Source of the DNA: Chitinophagaceae bacterium LGM1
Lineage (GTDB): Bacteria > Bacteroidota > Bacteroidia > Chitinophagales > Chitinophagaceae
Reading direction: 5' to 3'
DNA: 64,000 nt
NCBI GenBank assembly: GCA_018604165.1
Contig: CP075895.1
Coordinates: 62,001 to 126,000, forward strand
Shown: positions 37,952 through 46,508 of the stretch, piece by piece
Numbering within the stretch: position 1 is the stretch's first letter
Layout: the number at the start of each line of letters is the position of its first letter
Notes under the pieces: model-generated
Told to the model about the DNA's origin: nothing
Database searches by the model: none
Seen by the model: the letters and a program-made list of their open reading frames with translations, nothing else
Position numbers and translations under genes: made by a program

Positions 37952-37959
37952 TAAATTTG
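37952..37959 (+). promoter_or_regulatory. Bacteroidota -7 box of batB
   Basis: TAAATTTG matches TAnnTTTG and ends 12 nt before the ATG at 37972. It overlaps an upstream in-frame TTG, arguing that translation starts at the ATG. Confidence 0.55.
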
Positions 37960-37971
37960 CGTTCATCGTTT

Positions 37972-38976
37972 ATGATGCGTTTCCAACATATATCTCACTT
38001 GTTTGCACTGGGGCTTGTACCCGTGTTGGTGGTATTGTTTGTATGGATGCTCTACTGGCGCAAAGAGAAAATAAAAAAACTGGGCGATGAAAGGTTAGTA
38101 CAAAGCCAGTTGCTGGGCAGGATACCGGGCCGTCCTACATTGAAGTTTGTATTGTACGGTTTGGCACTCGCAGCCATCATTATAGGATGGGCTAACCTGC
38201 AAAAAGCAGGCAAAGCAGAAAAAGTGCAGCGTAGAGGTATAGATGTGATAGTAGCATTGGACGTGAGTAAGAGTATGCTGGCAACAGATATACAACCCGA
38301 CAGGCTTACACGCGCCAAACAATTGGTAACCCGCCTGACGGATAAAATGCAGAACGACCGTGTGGGTTTGATTGTATTTGCCGGCAGGGCATATCTGCAA
38401 GTACCGCTAACGGTTGACTACAGTGCTATGAAGATGATGCTGCAAAATGTGAACCCCGATATGGTACCTACACACGGTACCGTTATAAGCGAGGCGGTAG
38501 AAATGGCTATTAATTCTTTCTCGCAGAAAGAGCGTAAATACAAATCGCTGATAGTAATAAGCGATGGCGAAGACCATGACGAAAACGCGATTGCTAAAAT
38601 AAAAGAAGCTGCCGAAACGGGTATTGTTGTGCATACAGTAGGTATAGGCTCGCCACAGGGTAGTACTATATACGACCCCGCTACGAAGGGCGTAAAGATG
38701 GATGAAAACGGCAATCCTGTTATAAGTAAACTGAACGAAGAAGCGTTGAGGCAGATGGCAGCAGTTGGCAATGGTACCTATTCGCAATTGCGTAATACGG
38801 ATGAAGTAGCAAGTAAAATAGCATCTTCAATAGATGATATGGAACAGAAGAACCTCGGCGCGGATATGTACACCGATTACAACAGTTATTTTCAGTACTT
38901 CCTGTTAGTGGGTTTTGTATTGCTGCTGATAGAATGGTTGCTGCCCACCGCTAAAATGAAACCATACACTGCATGA
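37972..38976 (+). CDS. batB: VWA domain membrane protein, BatB-like
   Basis: Bacteroides aerotolerance-type protein. The 334-residue protein has an N-terminal membrane segment (LFALGLVPVLVVLFVWML), a second one (about 60-80, VLYGLALAAIIIGW), a von Willebrand A domain (about 90-290) and a C-terminal anchor (YFLLVGFVLLLIEWLL). The MIDAS motif is VIVALDVSKSM (DxSxS) with the later T and D contacts in VVISDGEDHD. The batC-like gene starts within its stop codon (ATGA overlap), so the two are coupled. Such proteins probably work with MoxR ATPases in envelope stress resistance; no moxR, DUF58 or batA gene is adjacent here. Confidence 0.9.
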   Translation: MMRFQHISHLFALGLVPVLVVLFVWMLYWRKEKIKKLGDERLVQSQLLGRIPGRPTLKFVLYGLALAAIIIGWANLQKAGKAEKVQRRGIDVIVALDVSKSMLATDIQPDRLTRAKQLVTRLTDKMQNDRVGLIVFAGRAYLQVPLTVDYSAMKMMLQNVNPDMVPTHGTVISEAVEMAINSFSQKERKYKSLIVISDGEDHDENAIAKIKEAAETGIVVHTVGIGSPQGSTIYDPATKGVKMDENGNPVISKLNEEALRQMAAVGNGTYSQLRNTDEVASKIASSIDDMEQKNLGADMYTDYNSYFQYFLLVGFVLLLIEWLLPTAKMKPYTA

Positions 38977-39710
38977 GGCTGTTTGTTACCATATTAACCG
39001 TATTGATGTGCTTGCAGGGCAACAGGGGCATGGCACAGTACAAGCAAATGACCAAACAGGGCAATAAGTTATACGAACAGAAGAAGTACAAAGAGGCTAC
39101 AGAAGCCTATATGAAAGCCCTGCAAAAGAATCCTACCTATACACCCGGTGCTTTCAACCTTGGCAATGCGCTCTACCAGCAAAAACAGTATGATGGCACA
39201 CGTAAAGTAATGGAGCAGGTAGCTAAAATGGATACCAGCCGCACTGGCAGGTCTGCCGCCAACTACAATACAGGCAATACCTATATGGCAGAGCAGAAAT
39301 GGGAAGAAGCCATACAAGCCTACAAACAGGCATTGCGCAACAACCCGCAGGATGTTGATGCTAAATACAACCTAAGCTATGCGCAACAGATGCTGAAAAA
39401 GAATGGTGGTGGTAAGAACAACAAAAACAACAAGGATAATAAAGACGATAAGAACAAAGACAAACAGCAAGACCAACAGAACAAAGACGAGGATAAAAAA
39501 GACGATAAACAAAAAGACCAACAACAGAACAACGATAATAAAGAAGATAAAAAACAAGAGCAGGATAAACGCCCGCAACCACAACAAAGTAAACTGAGCG
39601 AAAAGCAGGCAGAACAATTATTGAATGCTCTGCAACAGGAAGAAAAGAAACTGCAAGACAAACACAAGAAAGCAAAAGGCACACCCGTGAAAGTGGAGAA
39701 AGATTGGTGA
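38973..39710 (+). CDS. batC: TPR protein BatC-like with charged low-complexity tail
   Basis: A 245-residue periplasmic protein with a signal peptide (LFVTILTVLMCLQGNRGMAQ). Three TPR units follow (about 22-135; YKQMTKQGNKLYEQKKYKEATEAYMKALQKNP, YNTGNTYMAEQKWEEAIQAYKQALRNNP). A tail of about 75 residues is almost only K, D, N, Q and E (about 140-210), then a short helix (LSEKQAEQLLNALQQEEKKL). This is the classic BatC layout. The overlap with batB indicates the VWA and TPR proteins act together. No stop-free shift or frameshift is seen in the low-complexity part. Confidence 0.9.
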   Translation: MRLFVTILTVLMCLQGNRGMAQYKQMTKQGNKLYEQKKYKEATEAYMKALQKNPTYTPGAFNLGNALYQQKQYDGTRKVMEQVAKMDTSRTGRSAANYNTGNTYMAEQKWEEAIQAYKQALRNNPQDVDAKYNLSYAQQMLKKNGGGKNNKNNKDNKDDKNKDKQQDQQNKDEDKKDDKQKDQQQNNDNKEDKKQEQDKRPQPQQSKLSEKQAEQLLNALQQEEKKLQDKHKKAKGTPVKVEKDW

Positions 39711-39893
39711 TGATGGAAGCACTAATATCTAAATCCTAACAGCAAACTTTTTGCTTTCTACTCTCGACTTACTACTCACTACTCATCCCTCACGACTAAA
39801 TAAGGTTGTCAACATCTTATCAACAGAGAAAATATTTTTAAAAATAATTGCGATATTTTTTTCTCATAAAGGAATTTCTTTTTAATATTGTGT

Positions 39894-39960
39894 TAAGGAT
39901 TGTACTTACTAACCCATCCTTATAAAAGCCCGGAGGTCCACAACACCTGCCGGGTTTTTT
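39894..39960 (+). ncRNA. Candidate small structured RNA ending in a terminator
   Basis: A 7-bp hairpin (TAAGGAT 39894-39900 with ATCCTTA 39916-39922) is followed directly by a terminator hairpin (left arm from 39925, right arm to 39958, with AGGT/ACCT inner pairing) and six T. No gene upstream needs this terminator, since batC ends 185 nt earlier. A weak -7-like TAATATTG (39884-39891, one mismatch) stands just before it. It could be a short sRNA or an attenuator-like leader of the pseudouridine synthase gene; evidence is structural only. The rest of 39711-39893 contains word-like AT-rich DNA and no gene. Confidence 0.4.
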
Positions 39961-40009
39961 CTTTTCTTATGAAAGCCTTTACAGCAGCAGGTTTCAGCCA
40001 ACGATAAAA

Positions 40010-40600
40010 ATGAACAAACATCAATACTATATTTTTTACAAGCCCTACATGGTATTGTCGCAATTTTCGCCCGAGGGTGAAAAACAGACTTTGGCAGATT
40101 ATCTATCACATATAGCAAAAGATATTTACCCTGTCGGCAGATTGGATTATGATAGTGAGGGATTATTATTACTTACGAACGATAAACAACTAACACACCA
40201 ATTGCTTGAACCTAAGTATGAACATCAACGAACCTATTTGGTACAAGTAGATGGTGATATAACAGATGATGCGATTGCACAATTATGCAAAGGTGTAGTT
40301 ATCAATAACAACGGGAAAGATTACAATACAAAACCCGCAATCGCGAAAAAGATAATTGAGCCTGTAGTACCTGAAAGAAATCCGCCTATACGATACCGAA
40401 AAAATATTCCTACCAGTTGGGTATCACTTACACTAACAGAAGGTAAGAACCGACAAGTAAGAAAAATGACGGCCAAAGTAGGTTTCCCTACATTGCGATT
40501 GATACGGTATGCAATAGGTAATGTAACTATTGACAATCTACAACCCGGTGAATGTGTACAGGTGGACGCATCAATTGTACAAAAATTACTAAGCCGCTGA
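40010..40600 (+). CDS. Pseudouridine synthase, RsuA/RluE family
   Basis: A 196-residue enzyme that isomerises a uridine in rRNA; by length and lack of an S4 domain it resembles RluE (23S rRNA U2457). The catalytic motif is IYPVGRLDYDSEGLLLLTND, with the Asp nucleophile in GRLD, and the family motif near the end is LTEGKNRQVRKMTAKVGFPTLRLIR. The start fits YYIFYKPYMVLSQF. Codon use is AT-richer than its neighbours. It is a single gene, possibly subject to the structured leader upstream. Confidence 0.93.
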   Translation: MNKHQYYIFYKPYMVLSQFSPEGEKQTLADYLSHIAKDIYPVGRLDYDSEGLLLLTNDKQLTHQLLEPKYEHQRTYLVQVDGDITDDAIAQLCKGVVINNNGKDYNTKPAIAKKIIEPVVPERNPPIRYRKNIPTSWVSLTLTEGKNRQVRKMTAKVGFPTLRLIRYAIGNVTIDNLQPGECVQVDASIVQKLLSR

Positions 40601-40908
40601 TGCTCACACTTCGTTATATCTATATATTCATACAGAGTAGATTTTTATGGAAGCAATAGAATTACAAACACGTTTAAATTATTGCATAAATAAAAAGAAT
40701 AACTGCATTCTTTTACTTGAATAAATGTACTTTAATACATCAGTCTTTAAATAAGCAGGGTATTAATATGAATTAAATGGGCAACATGAAAAATGTACTT
40801 TCCGCCATAAAAACACCATTTTTCATTAAAAAAGCCTTAAACCAGGCTATTTTATGGCATATTTCTGCCATAAAAGCATATATAATATGGCTATTACAAA
40901 GCGTTGGT
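40601..40908. other. Non-coding spacer with a GCCATAAAA inverted/direct repeat upstream of adk
   Basis: No gene found in this 308-nt AT-rich spacer. It holds three copies of the word GCCATAAAA: 40804-40812 direct, then a 10-bp perfect inverted pair TTTTATGGCA (40850-40859) and TGCCATAAAA (40866-40875) with a 6-nt loop. The pair ends 33 nt before the adk promoter box, where an operator could act; it may also be an RNA hairpin. Confidence 0.5.
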
Positions 40909-40916
40909 TATTTTTG
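40909..40916 (+). promoter_or_regulatory. Bacteroidota -7 box of adk
   Basis: TATTTTTG matches TAnnTTTG and ends 24 nt before the adk ATG. No TTTG at -33. Confidence 0.5.
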
Positions 40917-40940
40917 CACCGTTAATCTTATTTAGTTTTT

Positions 40941-41522
40941 ATGTTCAATCTGATACTGTTTGGACCTCCGGGTAGTGGCAAGGGTACACAATCTGCCAAT
41001 ATTCTGGACACGTACAAACTGCAACACATCTCTACCGGCGACCTGCTGCGCGATGAGGTGAGCCGCCAGACACCGCTTGGTGTGGAAGCAAAAAAATTTA
41101 TGGACCAAGGTATGCTGGTGCCGGACGAAGTAGTGATAGGTATGATAAGCAGCAAGATAGATGAGAACCCGCACGCGCGTGGTTTCATCTTCGATGGCTT
41201 TCCTCGTACCAAAGCACAGGCAGAAGCCTTGGATAAATTGCTGGAGTTTAAAAACACTGAGATACATCTGGTATTGGCATTGGAAGTACCTGAAGCCGAT
41301 TTGGTGAAACGCCTTGTAAACCGTGGTGTAACATCCGGCCGTAGCGATGATAACGAAGAAGTAATTGCCAAACGCATCAAAGAATACTACGAAAAAACGG
41401 AAGCTGTAGCAGGTCATTACAACAACTTCGGTAAGCTGGAACGCCTGAAAGGTGATGGCACAATTGAAGAAACATTCGTACTCATAGGAAAAGAGATAGA
41501 TAAATATCTGCAACCCGCATAG
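40941..41522 (+). CDS. adk: Adenylate kinase
   Basis: Interconverts ATP + AMP and 2 ADP. The 193-residue protein has the P-loop [12 protein letters not shown], the AMP-site segments [10 protein letters not shown] and [16 protein letters not shown], and a short lid ([24 protein letters not shown]), so it is the short-lid form without a zinc finger. Its TAG stop overlaps the GTG start of obg by one base, indicating translational coupling; adk, obg and the rhodanese gene form one operon. Confidence 0.97.
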   Translation: MFNLILFGPPGSGKGTQSANILDTYKLQHISTGDLLRDEVSRQTPLGVEAKKFMDQGMLVPDEVVIGMISSKIDENPHARGFIFDGFPRTKAQAEALDKLLEFKNTEIHLVLALEVPEADLVKRLVNRGVTSGRSDDNEEVIAKRIKEYYEKTEAVAGHYNNFGKLERLKGDGTIEETFVLIGKEIDKYLQPA

Positions 41523-42517
41523 TGGAGAAAGCCAATTTTGTTGATTATATAAGAGTGTTCTGCCGTTCCGGTAAAGGCGGGGCTGGCAGCCGACATTTCG
41601 CGCGCACTAAGTTCAATCCCAAAGCCGGGCCCGATGGAGGCGATGGCGGACGCGGCGGACACATCATATTGCGCGGCAACGAGCAGCTATGGACATTGCT
41701 GCATCTGCGCTACCACAAAAACATACTAGCGCAAGACGGCGAGGGCGGCAGTAAAAATAACTGCACGGGCAAAGATGGTGAAGACATCATTATTGAAGTG
41801 CCTTTGGGTACAGTAGCTATTGATGAAGAAACCGGCGAGCCCGAAATAGAAATACTGCATCACGGCGAAGAAAAGATATGGGTGCGCGGTGGGCGTGGTG
41901 GCTTGGGCAATACCAATTTTGCTACCCCAACCAATCAGGCACCGGACTATGCACAACCCGGTGAACCAGGCATAGAGGGCTGGAAATATCTTGAGCTGAA
42001 AATACTGGCAGATGTAGGCTTGGTAGGCTTCCCTAATGCGGGTAAATCTACTTTGCTATCAACCGTCAGCGCGGCAAAACCTAAAATTGCCGACTATGCA
42101 TTTACCACCCTCACACCACAATTAGGTATTGTACCATACAGAGATAATAAGTCTTTTTGCATGGCCGACTTGCCGGGCATTATTGAAGGTGCTGCTGAGG
42201 GCAAAGGGCTTGGGCATCGTTTCCTACGCCATATAGAGCGCAACTCGGTACTGTTGTTTCTGATACCTGCCGATAGTGCAGACCATGCCAAAGAATTTGA
42301 TATACTATACAACGAACTGGAGCAGTACAACCCCGAGCTACTACACAAACGCATGATAATAGCCATCAGCAAAAGCGATATGCTGGATGCTGAATTGAAA
42401 GAAGCTATTGCGCAAACATTGCCAAAAGATATTCCGCACCTTTTTATTGCTTCTGTTTCTAATCAGGGCATTACCGAATTGAAAGACACATTGTGGAAAG
42501 CGTTAACAGAAGAGTAG
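41522..42517 (+). CDS. obg: GTPase Obg
   Basis: Ribosome-associated GTPase needed for 50S assembly and stress control. The 331-residue protein begins at GTG (41522). It has the glycine-rich Obg fold (about 1-158; [28 protein letters not shown] and [21 protein letters not shown]) and a G domain with GFPNAGKST (G1), FTTLTPQLG (G2), DLPGIIEGA (G3) and ISKSD (G4, here SKSD rather than NKxD). The C-terminal OCT domain of some homologues is absent. It is translationally coupled to adk. Confidence 0.96.
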   Translation: MEKANFVDYIRVFCRSGKGGAGSRHFARTKFNPKAGPDGGDGGRGGHIILRGNEQLWTLLHLRYHKNILAQDGEGGSKNNCTGKDGEDIIIEVPLGTVAIDEETGEPEIEILHHGEEKIWVRGGRGGLGNTNFATPTNQAPDYAQPGEPGIEGWKYLELKILADVGLVGFPNAGKSTLLSTVSAAKPKIADYAFTTLTPQLGIVPYRDNKSFCMADLPGIIEGAAEGKGLGHRFLRHIERNSVLLFLIPADSADHAKEFDILYNELEQYNPELLHKRMIIAISKSDMLDAELKEAIAQTLPKDIPHLFIASVSNQGITELKDTLWKALTEE

Positions 42518-42519
42518 TG

Positions 42520-42816
42520 ATGAAGAGTGTATCGAAAAGCGAATTGAAAACATGGATGGATAACAGCACCCCATTTGTGTTGATAGATGTACGCGAGGGT
42601 TGGGAGCACGATGCTTATAACATTGGTGGTGAACATATACCACTGGGCGATGTGATGACGCGCCGTAATGAAATACCGGTTGACCAACCGGTTGTTATCT
42701 ATTGCGAGAAGGGCATCCGAAGTGCCATTATTATACAAAGACTGGAAGCTATTGGCTTTAATAATCTTTATAACCTGAACGGTGGTATGAGTGGGTGGAA
42801 GAATAACCAGGATTAG
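42520..42816 (+). CDS. Rhodanese-like domain protein
   Basis: A 98-residue single-domain rhodanese that carries persulfide sulfur on a cysteine. The active loop is VVIYCEKGIRSA with Cys as the sulfur carrier. The opening DVREGWEHDAYNIGGEHIPLGDV and the end LYNLNGGMSGWKNN are family hallmarks. The ATG at 42520, two bases after the obg stop, is preferred over a non-conserved in-frame start at 42493. It is the last gene of the adk-obg operon. Confidence 0.9.
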   Translation: MKSVSKSELKTWMDNSTPFVLIDVREGWEHDAYNIGGEHIPLGDVMTRRNEIPVDQPVVIYCEKGIRSAIIIQRLEAIGFNNLYNLNGGMSGWKNNQD

Positions 42817-42849
42817 GTTGATTAATTGGATTTAGCGGGTTCCCGTTTT

Positions 42850-43758
42850 TTACTGAATGAGCGTTAATACACTCCCCTCTCTCGTTACAGATAGTTTGTG
42901 TTGCATACCGAGTGTAAGCGTAAAGTTTACATCCTGATGCCCGCAAGGGAAGTCGAAGCAAACAGGGTAATCATATTCTTTTACTTTATCCCATATTATT
43001 TCATTCACTGTTTGTCCGAACGGGCGTTCCGTATCTTGTAATTCTGTAAAGCTGCCCACAATAAGTCCTGCCAACTCATCAAATTTTCCAGCACGTTTCA
43101 GGTTTAGCAGCAGACGGTCAATATTATACAGATGCTCGCCTATATCTTCTATAAACAAAAATTTACCATCCGTATCTACTGCTGATGCAGAGCCTATAAG
43201 ATGTGCCAGTATAGCGAGGTTGCCGCCTGTTAGCACCGCTTCTGTATTACCTACTCTATTGAAAGCCGAAGCAGGCGAATGATACAATAAATCTTTACCA
43301 CTGATAGCATCGAAGAAGTTGTGGATATAATTGGTCGTAATCGTTTCGGGTTTAAATGCACCACACATCGGGCTATGCATAGTAGCAATACCCAATGTAG
43401 CATGTATATGATTGTGTAGTACGGTAATATCGCTAAAGCCGCAAATCCATTTAGGTTTTTGTTTGAAGCGTGTAAAATCGAGCTTGTCTATAATACGGCT
43501 CATGCCATAACCACCACGCCCCATCAGTATAGCATCAATGCCATCATCGTCCAGCATGCACTGCAAGTCTTGCAAGCGCGCGTCGTCATTACCCGAAAAA
43601 TAATGATATTCCGACCCAACCGTATCGCCTACTATTACCTTATAACCTTTTTCCTGCAATGCAGTTACTGCATACGCTATCCGTGCTGCTGATACATAGC
43701 CGGCAGGGCAAGTTATACCTATCGTAGCACCTTTTGTAAGGTATGGCGGGTGTGTCAT
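42850..43758 (-). CDS. LD-carboxypeptidase (peptidase S66, LdcA-like)
   Basis: Cleaves the L-Lys/mDAP-D-Ala bond of murein tetrapeptides during cell-wall recycling. The 302-residue protein has the S66 layout: IGITCPAGYVSAARI, AILMGRGGYGMSRIIDKLD, the nucleophile serine in WICGFSDITVLHN, LTGGNLAILAHLIGS, the glutamate in LFIEDIGEHLYNIDRLL, and the histidine in FDFPCGHQDVNFTLTLG. The Ser-Glu-His triad is complete. No signal peptide, so it acts in the cytoplasm. It is 8 nt downstream of the Rieske gene on the same strand, in a minus-strand operon with tadA. Confidence 0.93.
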   Translation of the reverse strand: MTHPPYLTKGATIGITCPAGYVSAARIAYAVTALQEKGYKVIVGDTVGSEYHYFSGNDDARLQDLQCMLDDDGIDAILMGRGGYGMSRIIDKLDFTRFKQKPKWICGFSDITVLHNHIHATLGIATMHSPMCGAFKPETITTNYIHNFFDAISGKDLLYHSPASAFNRVGNTEAVLTGGNLAILAHLIGSASAVDTDGKFLFIEDIGEHLYNIDRLLLNLKRAGKFDELAGLIVGSFTELQDTERPFGQTVNEIIWDKVKEYDYPVCFDFPCGHQDVNFTLTLGMQHKLSVTREGSVLTLIQ

Positions 43759-43766
43759 TACTTGTT

Positions 43767-44084
43767 CTATAATCCTACGTAAATATAATCCTCTGTAATT
43801 TCTATGGGGTAAGTTTTTAGTTTATAACCTTCACCACTTGTATTACGCCCGTTCGCGGGGTCAAAGCGGTATTTGTGTAGCGGGCATACGATGTGCCCTT
43901 GTGCGTCCAGCCAACCATCGCATAAGCGTGCGCCCGCGTGGGGGCATGTAGCAGCAAAAGCATAGAGTGCATTTTCTTTTTTGAGTAAAGCCACTTGTTT
44001 ATCGCCTATCAAAAAATCCAGCATCTTGTTTTCTTCTATTCCCGAAAACAAAACACCATCTACCTTATGCCAGTTATACAACAT
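43767..44084 (-). CDS. Rieske [2Fe-2S] ferredoxin-like protein
   Basis: A 105-residue small Rieske protein. Both cluster motifs are intact: ATCPHAGARLCDG (CxH) and IVCPLHKYRFDPANGRN (CxxH). This is the soluble type resembling NirD or dioxygenase ferredoxin subunits; no reductase or oxygenase is nearby, so the electron partner is unknown. The ATG at 44084, one base after the tadA stop, is taken as the start. It is part of the tadA-Rieske-ldcA operon. Confidence 0.9.
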   Translation of the reverse strand: MLYNWHKVDGVLFSGIEENKMLDFLIGDKQVALLKKENALYAFAATCPHAGARLCDGWLDAQGHIVCPLHKYRFDPANGRNTSGEGYKLKTYPIEITEDYIYVGL

Positions 44085-44085
44085 A

Positions 44086-44529
44086 CTATCTTCTTGCTGC
44101 AAAAAAGTCTTTCATCAGTTGAGCACATTCGTCTGAAAGGATGCCATGCACCAGTTCTGTCTTTGGATGGAACGGTGAATTTTCACCTGTGATGCGTGCA
44201 TAGCCATTTTTTACATCACTTGCACCGAATACTACACGCCCTATCTTACTCCAATACAAAGCCCCACTGCACATCAGACATGGCTCAAGTGTAACGTACA
44301 GTGTAGCATCTGGTAGGTATTTACTTCCCAATTGATTGAATGCCGCTGTTAATGCTATCATCTCTGCATGTGCTGTACTGTCGTTCAATTGCTCTACCTG
44401 ATTATGCCCTCGCGATATGATTTTGTTATCCCAAGTTACTACTGCACCTACAGGTATTTCACCCGCATCAAATGCCAGCTTTGCCTGCCGCAGTGCCTCT
44501 CGCATAAAATATTCGTCATCAAACATCAT
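44086..44529 (-). CDS. tadA: tRNA-specific adenosine deaminase
   Basis: Deaminates A34 to inosine in tRNA-Arg(ACG). The 147-residue cytidine-deaminase-fold protein has the zinc-site motifs DSTAHAEMIAL (HAE, with proton-shuttling Glu) and TLEPCLMCSGALYWSKIGRVVFGASD (PCxxC), and the conserved opening FMREALRQAKLAFDAGEIPVGAVV. The length is normal for TadA. It is the first gene of the operon with the Rieske and LD-carboxypeptidase genes and starts 33 nt after dtd. Confidence 0.93.
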   Translation of the reverse strand: MMFDDEYFMREALRQAKLAFDAGEIPVGAVVTWDNKIISRGHNQVEQLNDSTAHAEMIALTAAFNQLGSKYLPDATLYVTLEPCLMCSGALYWSKIGRVVFGASDVKNGYARITGENSPFHPKTELVHGILSDECAQLMKDFFAARR

Positions 44530-44562
44530 AACTAATAAGCCCCTTTAGGGGAGTTGGGGTTT

Positions 44563-45015
44563 CTATTCTTTATTTTTAGTGTCCATTAATATAGTTACAG
44601 GTCCGTCATTTACTAATGCTACTTTCATATCTGCACCAAACGTACCTGTTGCCACAGGTTTATCAATCAATTTAGATAACGTACTAATAAAATACTCGTA
44701 CAAAGGTATGGCTTGCTCAGGGCGAGCAGCTTTTATAAAAGACGGGCGATTACCTTTTTTATAAGATGCGTGTAATGTAAACTGGCTAACTACCAATACC
44801 TCGCCATCTACCTCTTGCAGGCTTTTATTCATAAGCCCAGCCTCATCAGCAAAAACACGTAGCTGTGCAATCTTTCCGCAGAGCCATTCCGTATCTTCTT
44901 CATTATCGGCAGCCTCTATACCCAACAATACCATAAAGCCCAAGCCAATGGCAGACTTTACTTCTCCATTGATGGTAACGCTGGCTGTAGAAACACGTTG
45001 TATGACTGCACGCAT
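44563..45015 (-). CDS. dtd: D-aminoacyl-tRNA deacylase
   Basis: Hydrolyses D-amino acids (and Gly mischarged on tRNA-Ala) from tRNA. The 150-residue protein begins MRAVIQRVSTASV, the exact family start; the ATG at 45015 is therefore used rather than an in-frame TTG at 45024. The catalytic motifs are VLVVSQFTLHASYKKGNRPSF (SQxTL) and VALVNDGPVTILMDT (cross-subunit GP motif). It probably shares a transcript with tadA. Confidence 0.95.
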   Translation of the reverse strand: MRAVIQRVSTASVTINGEVKSAIGLGFMVLLGIEAADNEEDTEWLCGKIAQLRVFADEAGLMNKSLQEVDGEVLVVSQFTLHASYKKGNRPSFIKAARPEQAIPLYEYFISTLSKLIDKPVATGTFGADMKVALVNDGPVTILMDTKNKE

Positions 45016-45091
45016 GAAATACAAAATTGCTGATTTTGTGCGAATAAGTACCTATTGGCTAATCTTATACTGCTTTTAGCTTTTGACTTTT

Positions 45092-45099
45092 TACTTTTG
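45092..45099 (+). promoter_or_regulatory. Bacteroidota -7 box of mnmE
   Basis: TACTTTTG matches TAnnTTTG, 8 nt before the mnmE ATG. It lies inside a spacer of repeated TTTTGACTTTTTACT-like words, so chance is possible. Confidence 0.4.
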
Positions 45100-45107
45100 A
45101 CTTTGAA

Positions 45108-46460
45108 ATGTACAATATAAACGAAACAATCGTAGCCTTAGCCACACCACCGGGTGTGGGTGCAATCGGTGTCATACGCCTGAGTGGCAGCAAGGCGATT
45201 GAAATAACAGATACAATTTTCAAAGGAAAGAGGCTTATAAATCAGCCATCGCATACATTGCATTTTGGTAAAATAATGCAGGGCGATAACGTGCTGGACG
45301 AAGTAGTTGTAAGCCTATACAAAGCACCTAAAAGCTATACGGGCGAAGATGTGGTAGAGATAAGCGGACACGGCAGCCAGTATATATTGGAGCAAATCAT
45401 CAATTTGTGTATAGCCAATGGTGCGCACATGGCAAAAGCGGGGGAGTTTACACAACGTGCATTTCTGCATGGCAAACTTGACCTGGCACAGGCAGAGGCA
45501 GTGGCAGATTTGATAGCATCCCAATCGGGTGCAGCACAACAAGCGGCTATGCACAATTTGCGTGGCGGTTTCAGTGAAGAGCTGAAAGCCATGCGTGAGC
45601 AGCTAATACAGTTTAGTGCTTTGATAGAACTGGAGCTCGACTTCAGCCAGGAAGATGTAGAATTTGCAGACCGTAAACAATTCTACCAACTGATACATAA
45701 TATAAATACTACTGCAGGTAAAATGGCGGATTCTTTCCGCCTTGGTAATGTAATACGCAATGGTGTAAGTGTAGCCATCATCGGCAAGCCCAATGCTGGC
45801 AAGAGTACATTACTAAATACGCTACTGAATGAAGAACGTGCAATAGTAAGCGATATTGCAGGTACTACGCGCGATACCATTGAAGAAACGCTCAACATCA
45901 ACGGCATCCTCTTCCGCCTGATAGATACTGCGGGCATACGTGAGCATACTTCTGATGCGATAGAAAGCATCGGTGTACAACGTAGTATGGATACCATGAA
46001 ACGTGCTGATGTAGTGGTGTATCTATACGATGTAAACACAACAACACAAGCAGAGATAAATGAGCAGGTAGCATTGTTTGAAAAAGAAAACATGAAGTAC
46101 CTGCTAGTAGGAAATAAAATAGATACATACACCAACAATAAGCAAGGCGGTGTTATTTATATATCTGCCAAAAACAAAGACAATGTAAACGCCTTGAAGC
46201 AAGCATTGTATCAATTAGTAATAGAGGGCGATATAAATACGGAAAGTACTATCATTACCAATGCAAGGCACTATGCATCGCTGCAGGAAGTACTGAAATC
46301 TTTAACAGACATTAAAGCAGGTCTTGATGCCCACATTGCAAGCGATTTGATAGCCCTCGACATTCGTCGTTGCCTCTTTTACCTCGGCGAGATAACGGGC
46401 GAAGTAACCACAGAAGATAAACTGGATTATATTTTCAGTAAGTTTTGTATCGGAAAGTAA
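45108..46460 (+). CDS. mnmE: tRNA modification GTPase MnmE
   Basis: With MnmG it makes the 5-carboxymethylaminomethyl group on wobble U34. The 450-residue protein has an N-terminal folate-binding domain (about 1-115; ETIVALATPPGVGAIGVIRLSG) and a helical domain. The inserted G domain (about 215-375) has [18 protein letters not shown] (G2), DTAGIRE (G3) and VGNKID (G4), and the C-terminus is FCIGK with the catalytic-site cysteine. Complete. It is transcribed alone and ends at a bidirectional terminator. Confidence 0.97.
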   Translation: MYNINETIVALATPPGVGAIGVIRLSGSKAIEITDTIFKGKRLINQPSHTLHFGKIMQGDNVLDEVVVSLYKAPKSYTGEDVVEISGHGSQYILEQIINLCIANGAHMAKAGEFTQRAFLHGKLDLAQAEAVADLIASQSGAAQQAAMHNLRGGFSEELKAMREQLIQFSALIELELDFSQEDVEFADRKQFYQLIHNINTTAGKMADSFRLGNVIRNGVSVAIIGKPNAGKSTLLNTLLNEERAIVSDIAGTTRDTIEETLNINGILFRLIDTAGIREHTSDAIESIGVQRSMDTMKRADVVVYLYDVNTTTQAEINEQVALFEKENMKYLLVGNKIDTYTNNKQGGVIYISAKNKDNVNALKQALYQLVIEGDINTESTIITNARHYASLQEVLKSLTDIKAGLDAHIASDLIALDIRRCLFYLGEITGEVTTEDKLDYIFSKFCIGK

Positions 46461-46480
46461 TTGTATATACTAAAAAAATA

Positions 46481-46503
46481 AACGCCCCGCTATACGGGGC
46501 GTT
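46481..46503. terminator. Bidirectional terminator between mnmE and the DUF4783 gene
   Basis: A 9-bp GC-rich perfect stem (AACGCCCCG 46481-46489 with CGGGGCGTT 46495-46503). The minus strand continues with TATTTTTTT; the plus side has a T-rich tail. Confidence 0.85.
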
Positions 46504-46508
46504 CTTAA

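Noticed and set aside
39390-39600. Frameshift or repeat expansion in batC
   Set aside because: The Lys/Asp/Gln/Asn-rich stretch is in frame on both sides and is a normal feature of BatC proteins.
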